Below are positions 1-5,152 of a stretch of 5,575 bases of DNA, one piece after another (positions within the stretch are counted from its first letter, which is position 1; every line of letters begins with the position of its first letter). The stretch lies in contig JAQSWE010000186.1 of NCBI GenBank assembly GCA_029266795.1, positions 1 to 5,575 on the forward strand, given 5' to 3'. The translations under genes were made by a program, and so were the position numbers. The notes beneath the pieces are model-generated. The model had not been told where the DNA came from. It did no database searches and was given only the letters and a program-made list of their open reading frames with translations. Origin of the DNA: Alphaproteobacteria bacterium. Lineage in GTDB: Bacteria > Pseudomonadota > Alphaproteobacteria > Micavibrionales > UBA2020.

Positions 1-1331
1 TCCACCGTGGAGCCGAACTGGCGCGTCTGGTCGACGACGCTCGCATGCCACTGGGCCGTCATGTTTTTCAGCGAGGGGAGCATCTGCTCCGTCCACAATT
101 CGTTCAGGTGATCGACGAACTGCTCGCCGCCGACATCCCAATAATTGTCGTCAACCATGGCAAGCGTGTCTTCGGCGAGTTCGCAAGGATCGGTGCCGAA
201 GCTGCCGGTGAGCGGTGCGCTCGCGCTGCTGTCGCAGTCGTTGGTCGGGGGCGTGGAACCGCCGCCGGCCGTGCCGCCGCCGCCGGTGCCGCCGGCACCC
301 GTGCCGCCGCCGCCGCCGCCGCCGCCGCCAACAGGCGGGCCGCCGGTGGGGGTGGGGTCGCCAGAGTCGGGAATCCCGTCGCCATCGGTGTCAGGGTTGT
401 CGGCAACGCCGTCGCCGTCAACGTCGAGGTCAAGCTGGTTCGGGGTACCGTCGCCGTCGATGTCTGGGTCCGTGCAATCGGGCACGCCGTCAACATCTGT
501 ATCGAGAAGGCAGTTGCTGCCAGCGCCGCCAGCGCCAAGGCCGGTAATCCACGCGATCCCTTCCGCGTCAAACATGCCCGAGGAGTTGTTGGAAAGGATC
601 AACGCGCCCAGATAAGTATTGAGCTGAGCCTGTGCCGCCGCATCCCCGCTTGCCGCAAGCGCGATCAGCGACTGCGCTGCCGCGCAGGAGCCGAATTGAG
701 AGCAGAGCAGAGTCTGGAACAGCGCCCATGTGCCTTGGGACGGGCTGTTGTAAAGGACGATGGAAAGCGTGTTAACTGCGCCTGCCTGACCTGCCATGGC
801 ATTCGCGAGAGTCTGGAGCCCGATGTTGCCTGTGCCGGCGATCGTCCAGTTCAACAGGTCATCGAGCGGGTTGATGGGTGGCAGCGGATAGACAATGCCG
901 AAATAGGGGTCGAGGTAAGAGAAATAGTTATAGAAGTACGGACCGCCGAGTGCGTTCTGAACCGTTGTCAGGTTTGCGACGTTACCGCCTGCAGCCCCGG
1001 TCAGAAGCGCGGCGGAGTTGGTGGGCGGGTTGATCGGGGGCGGGGGAAGCGGATTGACGCGGGGAGGATCACCAAGAGCGGCTCGCACGCCGTCAAGATA
1101 GGCGTAGACATCGTAAGGCACGGCGGGGTTGCCAAGAGCTGTGTTGAGCGCGGCGAGCGCGGCGGGATCGTCCTGCAGCGCGAGCGTCAGCACGTTCATG
1201 TCAATCGCAGCACCTGAATATTGGGCTTCGGCATCGCGTGGCGCCAAGAGGCACCCCGCTACAGCGAGCGCCATCAGGAACTGAACCGCTCTGGTAAAAA
1301 TACCAGAAATTTTTTGACAGGGATTAGTCAT
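1..1331 (-). CDS. Exported calcium-binding (thrombospondin type 3-like) protein, C-terminus cut by window edge
   Basis: No specific family is recognised. The frame is open from the ATG at 1331 to the left edge, giving 443 residues with no stop. The N-terminus is an export signal: basic residues at 7-14, a hydrophobic core at about 15-30, a possible lipobox VAGC with Cys27, and also a possible signal peptidase I site after AEA (34-36). Lipoprotein and free periplasmic forms are both possible. Residues 40-270 are rich in Ala, Leu, Asn and Pro. Residues 277-325 carry four tandem DxDxDGxxD-type motifs (starting DTDVDG, DIDGDG, DVDGDG, DTDGDG), as in thrombospondin type 3 calcium-binding repeats. 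A Gly-rich linker follows at 335-358, then a region of different composition with Trp, Glu and Gln (about 366-443). At least six cysteines follow the signal (for example 210, 216, 274), which suits an oxidising compartment. The large plus-strand frames here are shadows. Exported is well supported; the role is unknown. Confidence 0.85.
   Translation of the reverse strand, partial: MTNPCQKISGIFTRAVQFLMALAVAGCLLAPRDAEAQYSGAAIDMNVLTLALQDDPAALAALNTALGNPAVPYDVYAYLDGVRAALGDPPRVNPLPPPPINPPTNSAALLTGAAGGNVANLTTVQNALGGPYFYNYFSYLDPYFGIVYPLPPINPLDDLLNWTIAGTGNIGLQTLANAMAGQAGAVNTLSIVLYNSPSQGTWALFQTLLCSQFGSCAAAQSLIALAASGDAAAQAQLNTYLGALILSNNSSGMFDAEGIAWITGLGAGGAGSNCLLDTDVDGVPDCTDPDIDGDGTPNQLDLDVDGDGVADNPDTDGDGIPDSGDPTPTGGPPVGGGGGGGGGTGAGGTGGGGTAGGGSTPPTNDCDSSASAPLTGSFGTDPCELAEDTLAMVDDNYWDVGGEQFVDHLNELWTEQMLPSLKNMTAQWHASVVDQTRQFGSTV
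303..329 (-). repeat. In-frame (GGC)9 trinucleotide tract encoding nine glycines
   Basis: Nine consecutive GCC triplets on the plus strand read as nine identical GGC glycine codons on the minus strand (residues 335-343 of the exported protein). More GGC-rich codons follow to about position 258, so the whole linker is about 24 residues of mostly glycine. It separates the calcium-binding motifs from the downstream domain and probably acts as a flexible spacer. Identical codons make slippage possible, and gain or loss of units would stay in frame. Confidence 0.9.
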
Positions 1332-1382
1332 GCCCCTCCCCACAGAAACGCGCACACAGAAGCCTAAGAAACCTATCCTTAA

Positions 1383-1411
1383 ATTCTATCAAAGTTTCAG
1401 GTATTTGGGAA
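1383..1411 (-). promoter_or_regulatory. Candidate sigma-70-type promoter for the exported-protein gene
   Basis: On the minus strand a TTCCCA hexamer (1406-1411) lies 17 bp upstream of TAGAAT (1383-1388). This matches four of six and five of six consensus bases with ideal spacing. It would give a transcript starting near 1376 with a leader of about 45 nt. A GGGGAGG stretch just before the ATG at 1331 can serve as the ribosome binding site. The region is AT-rich, so a chance match is possible. Confidence 0.35.
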
Positions 1412-1435
1412 TTACTTAAAATTTTAACTAATAAT

Positions 1436-2902
1436 TTACCGCGCCCCAAAGAGGCGATTAAGTGTTTGCGGTAAATGATGAATTATGTCTTCTGCCGTCA
1501 GGCCGAGGCCGAAAATTTGGGCCGTTTCGCCCTGCAGCCAGACCCCGGCGACGGCTGCCATAAAGGGGGACATCCCCTGCGCCATGAGTCCCGTAATGAG
1601 TCCCGCGAGCACATCGCCCGACCCCGCAGTTGCCAGAGTCGCGGGGGCATTACCATTGATGACCGCCGTACCATCGGGGGCGGCGATGACTGTATCGGCA
1701 CCTTTTAACACAACGATGGCATTGGCCGTTTTCGCGGCCTTGCGGGCACGTTCTAACTTGTTACCTTCAACATTTCCGAACAGCCGCGTAAATTCGCCTT
1801 CATGTGGCGTCAAAACATGCTTGGCAGGTGACAGCTTTCCGAAGAGGTCTTTAGGTGTTTCTTTAAATGCGCTGAAAACATCCGCATCGATGACAGCGCA
1901 TTTATCAAAGGATAAAACGGCTTGTATCGTTTCCTTCATACCGTCTGTGAGACCCGCGCCGGGGCCGATGCAGACCGCATTGCGGCGCTCGTCACGCAAA
2001 ACAGTTTTCAGATCATCCAGCGTTGTCCATTCGTCGATCATCACGCTCGCGCGGTATTGGGAATATATCGCCGTGGTCTGCGGCTGGCTTGTGATGGATA
2101 CAAGACCGGCGCCTGCGCGCTGCGCGGCATAGGCGGCAAGGCAGGCGGCACCGGTGCGTTGCGCGCCGCCAAAGATGACCGCGTGACCGCGCGAATATTT
2201 ATGGGATTCAGCTGACGGCAGCGGGAAATCTTTGAGCCACAGGGCAGAATCGTTTTCGAAAACATTGCTCTTGAGGTCGGCAACCGTCTGGTCGGTGATT
2301 CCAATCAGTGACACAGCCAGTTTTCCGCAATATGCCTTTGACGGCATCAGCATATGCGCGATTTTCTTGCGGCAGAAGGTGACGGTGAAATTGGCCTTCA
2401 GTGCGCCGGGGGCAATGGTGCCCGTCGTTGCATCCATGCCCGACGGCACGTCGATGGCGGCGACCAGCAGTTTCTTGGTGCGGATCTTGTCGAAGAGGGT
2501 GATGAGTTCGGGATCGAGCGCGCCCGCGAAGCTTGCGCCATACACGGCATCCACGATCAGCGCGGCATCTTTCAGGGCGAGGTTGGAATTGAGGCTTTCG
2601 ATATCGCCGTCCCATTCCTTTGCGGCCAGCGCGGCATCGCCTTTTAATGCGGGCTTCTTCAGCGGGCAGGCGACCCGCACGTTCCACCCGTCGGCTTTGA
2701 GTTTCGCCGCCACGATAAATCCGTCGCCGCCGTTATTGCCGGGGCCGCATAAAACCAGCACGGGGCAGGGCTCCACGCGCTCCTTGATCGCCTGCGCGAC
2801 GGCGGTGCCGGCCTGCGTCATCAGTTGAAAGGACGGCGTGCCGGCGGCGATCGTCGCGGCATCGGCTTTCTTCATTTCAGCGGAGGTGAGGATTTCAAAC
2901 AT
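1436..2902 (-). CDS. nnr: Bifunctional NAD(P)H-hydrate epimerase / ADP-dependent NAD(P)H-hydrate dehydratase
   Basis: This enzyme repairs damaged nicotinamide cofactors. The N-terminal domain epimerises R- and S-NAD(P)HX, and the C-terminal domain dehydrates S-NAD(P)HX back to NAD(P)H using a nucleotide phosphate. It is expected in the cytosol. The protein is 488 residues, a normal length for the fused form. Epimerase domain (about 1-215): GPGNNGGDG at 53-61, DAVYG at 118-122, DVPSGMD at 151-157. Dehydratase domain (about 230-488): KYSRGHAVIFGG at 235-246, IGPGAG at 312-317, LTPHEGEF at 364-371, LKGADTVI at 399-406, and TAGSGDVLAG at 425-434 with the expected catalytic Asp430. The start at 2902 is chosen because the frame extends upstream to 2986 only through the tRNA-His gene, and because FEILTSAEM right after this Met is the usual family N-terminus. 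No clear Shine-Dalgarno precedes it. Its position beside glnB-glnA, in the opposite orientation, is an arrangement I recall from other Alphaproteobacteria. Confidence 0.95.
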   Translation of the reverse strand: MFEILTSAEMKKADAATIAAGTPSFQLMTQAGTAVAQAIKERVEPCPVLVLCGPGNNGGDGFIVAAKLKADGWNVRVACPLKKPALKGDAALAAKEWDGDIESLNSNLALKDAALIVDAVYGASFAGALDPELITLFDKIRTKKLLVAAIDVPSGMDATTGTIAPGALKANFTVTFCRKKIAHMLMPSKAYCGKLAVSLIGITDQTVADLKSNVFENDSALWLKDFPLPSAESHKYSRGHAVIFGGAQRTGAACLAAYAAQRAGAGLVSITSQPQTTAIYSQYRASVMIDEWTTLDDLKTVLRDERRNAVCIGPGAGLTDGMKETIQAVLSFDKCAVIDADVFSAFKETPKDLFGKLSPAKHVLTPHEGEFTRLFGNVEGNKLERARKAAKTANAIVVLKGADTVIAAPDGTAVINGNAPATLATAGSGDVLAGLITGLMAQGMSPFMAAVAGVWLQGETAQIFGLGLTAEDIIHHLPQTLNRLFGAR

Positions 2903-2941
2903 AAGGCGCAGTATTGCAGGTTGCGCTGGGAAGGGAAAGGG

Positions 2942-3017
2942 TGGGGCGATCGACGGGGATTGAACCCGCGGCATCTTGGACCACAACCAAGTGTTCTACC
3001 ACTGAACTACGACCGCC
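2942..3017 (-). tRNA. tRNA-His, anticodon GTG
   Basis: The sequence folds as a complete cloverleaf. The acceptor stem GCGGTCG pairs with CGATCGC with one G-T wobble. T8 and A9 are present. The D stem is GTTC/GAAC. The anticodon stem CTTGG/CCAAG holds the loop TTGTGGT, with GTG as anticodon. The T arm is GCGGG, TTCAATC, CCCGT. An extra G sits at position -1 (3017) opposite C73 (2945), the identity pair for histidyl-tRNA synthetase. The CCA end is encoded (2944-2942). Including G-1 and CCA it is 76 nt. It lies 39 nt upstream of nnr on the same strand, and no terminator-like hairpin with a T run lies between them. Confidence 0.97.
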
Positions 3018-3028
3018 ATTAGGAGAAT

Positions 3029-3058
3029 GGTTTACCTGACCTTATATCTGCGCGTCAA
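3029..3058 (-). promoter_or_regulatory. Candidate sigma-70-type promoter for tRNA-His (and possibly nnr)
   Basis: On the minus strand CTTGACG at 3059-3053 gives a strong -35 (TTGACG, five of six, with the preceding C common in alphaproteobacterial housekeeping promoters). The -10 is weaker: GTAAAC or TAAACC, 17-18 bp downstream, within 3029-3035. Transcription would begin only a few bases before the mature tRNA 5' end at 3017. A better-looking TATAAG occurs between the two hexamers but lacks a suitable -35. Confidence 0.45.
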
Positions 3059-3090
3059 GTTTTCCCTATCGTGCAGTATATCAAAGGTCG

Positions 3091-3107
3091 TGCCTAATTT
3101 ATAGGCA
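3091..3107 (+). promoter_or_regulatory. Upstream 17-bp inverted repeat, candidate NtrC-type enhancer site 1
   Basis: TGCCTAATTTATAGGCA has 6-bp inverted arms (TGCCTA/TAGGCA) around a 5-bp AT centre. It fits the TGC-N11-GCA layout of NtrC sites, such as the enteric TGCACC-N5-GGTGCA, although the inner arm bases differ. Its centre is about 116 bp upstream of the predicted sigma-54 transcription start of glnB, within the usual enhancer range. Confidence 0.6.
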
Positions 3108-3109
3108 AA

Positions 3110-3126
3110 TGCCTGAAATTCAGGCA
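3110..3126 (+). promoter_or_regulatory. Perfect 17-bp inverted repeat, candidate NtrC-type enhancer site 2
   Basis: TGCCTGAAATTCAGGCA is a perfect inverted repeat with 8-bp arms and one central base. It shares its outer half-sites TGCCT/AGGCA with the repeat centred 19 bp upstream, so the pair looks like tandem binding sites for one dimeric regulator. Its centre lies about 97 bp upstream of the predicted glnB start. NtrC is the natural candidate because a sigma-54 promoter lies downstream, but the regulator's identity is inferred. Confidence 0.65.
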
Positions 3127-3188
3127 GCGAAATCAATTTGTATAACTAATTTTCCAAGTAAAAACAGGTATTTAAGTATGCCTAAAAC

Positions 3189-3204
3189 TGGCACAAGACT
3201 TGCG
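3189..3204 (+). promoter_or_regulatory. Sigma-54 (RpoN) -24/-12 promoter of glnB-glnA
   Basis: TGGCACAAGACTTGCG matches the sigma-54 consensus TGGCAC-N5-TTGC. The invariant GG (3190-3191) and GC (3202-3203) are separated by exactly 10 bp. Transcription should start near 3215, about 20 bases before the glnB ATG. Sigma-54 promoters need an AAA+ activator bound upstream, which agrees with the two palindromes at 3091-3126. Confidence 0.9.
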
Positions 3205-3224
3205 ATATAGGCGCGTCTTTAAAA

Positions 3225-3228
3225 AAGG
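3225..3228 (+). promoter_or_regulatory. glnB: Ribosome binding site that fixes the glnB start
   Basis: AAGG lies 7 bases before the ATG at 3236. The frame could be extended to a TTG at 3200, but that codon is inside the -12 element of the sigma-54 promoter and upstream of the predicted transcript start, so the ATG at 3236 is the real start. Confidence 0.7.
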
Positions 3229-3235
3229 TCAGGAC

Positions 3236-3574
3236 ATGAAAAAGATCGAGGCCATTATCAAGCCGTTCAAGCTGGATGAAGTGAAGGAAGCCCTTCATGA
3301 AGTCGGTGTGCAGGGCATGACCGTGACCGAGGTACGAGGCTTCGGTCGGCAGAAGGGCCATACCGAACTGTATCGCGGCGCGGAATACGTCGTCGATTTC
3401 CTGCCCAAGGTGAAAATCGAATGCGTGGTCGAAAACGGCCAGGTTGACGATGTGATCGAGGCAATCTCGCAGGCGGCCCGCACCGGCCGCATTGGAGATG
3501 GAAAAATTTTTGTGAGCCCCGTCGAAAACGTGATCCGTGTCAGAACCGGAGAGCGCGGGAAAGAAGCAATCTAA
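3236..3574 (+). CDS. glnB: Nitrogen regulatory protein P-II (GlnB)
   Basis: PII is a small trimeric cytosolic signalling protein. It reads 2-oxoglutarate and ATP/ADP, is uridylylated when glutamine is low, and controls NtrB/NtrC activity and glutamine synthetase adenylylation. The product is 112 residues, exactly the usual GlnB length. The T-loop signature YRGAEY is at 46-51, with Tyr51 the uridylylation site. Gln39 and Lys58, used in 2-oxoglutarate binding, are present. The C-terminal signature TGRIGDGKIFV at 83-93 includes Lys90, and Arg101 and Arg103 complete the nucleotide pocket. It is the first gene after a sigma-54 promoter and is followed by glnA 39 bp downstream, so the two are likely one operon. 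GlnB is preferred over GlnK because the partner is glnA and not amtB; the sequence alone separates these paralogues poorly. Confidence 0.97.
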   Translation: MKKIEAIIKPFKLDEVKEALHEVGVQGMTVTEVRGFGRQKGHTELYRGAEYVVDFLPKVKIECVVENGQVDDVIEAISQAARTGRIGDGKIFVSPVENVIRVRTGERGKEAI

Positions 3575-3601
3575 AAGATTACTATTAAACGAACGTCAAA
3601 C

Positions 3602-3606
3602 AGGAG
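3602..3606 (+). promoter_or_regulatory. glnA: Shine-Dalgarno site that fixes the glnA start
   Basis: AGGAG lies 7 bases before the ATG at 3614, an ideal spacing. This matters because that start adds about 20 basic residues before the usual glutamine synthetase N-terminus. No other in-frame ATG occurs until residue 69, inside the conserved domain. Confidence 0.85.
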
Positions 3607-3613
3607 AGACCAA

Positions 3614-5080
3614 ATGGCTAAATCAACGGCAAAACTGAAAGTGGCGAAGGCGCCCGCGAAAGCGAAGTCGTCGCATAACTACGCTCCCTTCTTCAAGCTG
3701 ATCAAGGAACACGGCATCGAATACGTCGCGTTCCGCTTCACCGACCTTCGTGGGAAATTGCAGCACACCGCGCAGCATATCTCCACGGTCAACGAAGACC
3801 TGCTGGAAGACGGCATCATGTTCGACGGTTCGTCCATCGCTGGCTGGAAAGCGATCAACGAATCCGACATGATCCTGCGCCCTGACCTGACGACCGCCGT
3901 GCTCGACCCCTTCGCGGCAGCGCCCACGCTCGACGTGTTCTGCGACGTGTATGAACCCTCGACCGGCCAGCCCTATAGCCGCGACCCGCGCTCCATCGCA
4001 CGCGCGGCCGAGAAATATCTGCAGTCGACCGGCATCGCGGATACCGGTTTCTTCGGCCCCGAAGCTGAATTCTTCATCTTCGACGATGTGCGCATCGACG
4101 TGTCGATGAACCGCGTGTCGTATGAGATCGACAGCATGGAAGGCCCCTACAACTCCAACCGTTCCTATGACGGCGGCAACATGGGCCACCGCCCGGGCGT
4201 CAAGGGCGGCTATTTCCCCGTCCAGCCGATCGACAGCTCGAATGACATGCGCGCGGAGATGGTTTCCGTCCTCGCCGCGATGGGTGTGCCTGTTGAAAAG
4301 CACCACCATGAAGTCGCACCCGCACAGGTCGAACTGGGCATCAAATACGCGACGCTCGTGAACTCGGCCGATAACCTGCAACTCTATAAATACGTCGTCC
4401 ATAACGTGGCGCATGCGTACGGCAAGACCGCGACCTTCCTGCCGAAGCCCGTCTTCGGCGACAACGGCTCGGGCATGCACGTGCACCAGTCGCTGTGGAA
4501 AGCGGGCAAGCCGCTCTTCGCGGGTTCGGGCTATGCGGATCTGTCGGAAAGCTGCCTCTACTACATCGGCGGTATCATCAAGCATGCGAAGGCACTGAAC
4601 GCCATCACCAACCCCACCACCAACAGCTACAAGCGTCTGGTGCCGGGTTATGAAGCGCCCGTGCTGCTCGCTTACTCCGCGCGCAACCGTTCCGCTTCCT
4701 GCCGCATCCCGTTCTCGGCAAGCCCCAAAGGCAAGCGCGTGGAAGTCCGCTTCCCCGATCCCGCTGCCAACAGCTATCTCGCTTTCGCGGCGATGCTGAT
4801 GGCCGGCCTTGACGGCATCCAGAAGAAAATCCATCCGGGCGATGCGATGGACAAGAACCTCTATGACCTGCCCGCTGACGAACTGTCGGAAATCCCGACC
4901 GTTTGTGGCAGCTTGCGTGAAGCACTCGACGCGCTCCGCGATGACCACGACTTCCTGCTGAAGGGCGGCGTGTTCACCAAGGACTTCATCGAAAGCTATC
5001 TGGAGCTGCGCTACGCGGAGAACAAGGCATACGAAACCATGCCGCATCCGATCGAATACGCGATGTACTATTCCGTGTAA
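3614..5080 (+). CDS. glnA: Type I glutamine synthetase (GlnA)
   Basis: It catalyses ATP-dependent condensation of glutamate and ammonium to glutamine, as a cytosolic dodecamer. The protein is 488 residues, about 20 more than typical type I enzymes. Landmarks: beta-grasp motif FDGSSI (70-75); GPEAEFFIFD (148-157) with metal ligands Glu150 and Glu152; HHEVAPAQVELGI (231-243); FGDNGSGMHVHQSLW (281-295) of the ATP/metal site; NPTTNSYKRLVPGYEAP (333-349), covering the flexible loop that closes the active site; RNRSASCRIP (358-367); and EVRFPDPAANSYLA (377-390). NLYDLP at 415-420 holds Tyr417, equivalent to the adenylylated tyrosine of the enteric enzyme, so covalent control by GlnE is expected. 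Residues 1-20 form an unusual Lys/Ala-rich extension supported by the Shine-Dalgarno site. It probably shares the sigma-54 promoter of glnB. Translation ends with tandem stops TAA TAG, and a strong terminator follows. The 504-codon antisense frame is a shadow. Confidence 0.98.
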   Translation: MAKSTAKLKVAKAPAKAKSSHNYAPFFKLIKEHGIEYVAFRFTDLRGKLQHTAQHISTVNEDLLEDGIMFDGSSIAGWKAINESDMILRPDLTTAVLDPFAAAPTLDVFCDVYEPSTGQPYSRDPRSIARAAEKYLQSTGIADTGFFGPEAEFFIFDDVRIDVSMNRVSYEIDSMEGPYNSNRSYDGGNMGHRPGVKGGYFPVQPIDSSNDMRAEMVSVLAAMGVPVEKHHHEVAPAQVELGIKYATLVNSADNLQLYKYVVHNVAHAYGKTATFLPKPVFGDNGSGMHVHQSLWKAGKPLFAGSGYADLSESCLYYIGGIIKHAKALNAITNPTTNSYKRLVPGYEAPVLLAYSARNRSASCRIPFSASPKGKRVEVRFPDPAANSYLAFAAMLMAGLDGIQKKIHPGDAMDKNLYDLPADELSEIPTVCGSLREALDALRDDHDFLLKGGVFTKDFIESYLELRYAENKAYETMPHPIEYAMYYSV

Positions 5081-5093
5081 TAGTTTCTTCCCG

Positions 5094-5131
5094 AAAAAAT
5101 CCCCCGGACGCGAGTCCGGGGGATTTTTTTT
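5094..5131. terminator. Bidirectional rho-independent terminator between glnA and the downstream convergent gene
   Basis: A perfect hairpin pairs ATCCCCCGGAC with GTCCGGGGGAT around a GCGA loop, a stable GNRA tetraloop. The stem is flanked by six A on the left (5094-5099) and eight T on the right (5124-5131), so a transcript from either strand ends in a U run. It begins 13 bases after the glnA stop and ends about 21 bases from the stop of the minus-strand gene, serving both. Confidence 0.97.
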
Positions 5132-5152
5132 CTGCAATATCGCGGCGAAAGG

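Noticed and set aside
145..615. A plus-strand frame encoding a Pro- and Ser-rich product.
   Set aside because: The polyproline comes from reading the (GGC)n glycine linker on the opposite strand. It is a shadow.
45..1217. A 390-codon plus-strand frame opposite the exported-protein gene.
   Set aside because: Its product is Arg/Ala/Val-rich without any domain. The minus strand gives a signal peptide, calcium-binding motifs and a continuous frame.
1416..1427. A perfect TTAAAATTTTAA palindrome just after nnr, as a possible terminator or operator.
   Set aside because: It has no GC pairs and no following T run specific to it. In such AT-rich DNA a 12-bp AT palindrome is weak evidence.
2903..2986. 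A 28-codon N-terminal extension of nnr.
   Set aside because: It would be encoded by the tRNA-His gene, and the family N-terminus starts at the Met at 2902.
3141..3146. TATAAC as the -10 of a sigma-70 promoter for glnB.
   Set aside because: The hexamers 16-17 bp upstream match the -35 consensus at only about three of six positions and lie inside the second palindrome.
3200..3235. A 12-codon extension of glnB from a TTG codon.
   Set aside because: The TTG is part of the sigma-54 -12 box and lies upstream of the predicted transcription start. GlnB is normally 112 residues.
3623..5137. A 504-codon open frame antisense to glnA.
   Set aside because: It mirrors glnA codon structure in GC-rich DNA, its product is low in complexity (rich in Val, Arg, His and Asp), and its 5' end lies across the terminator. 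glnA is unmistakable on the other strand.
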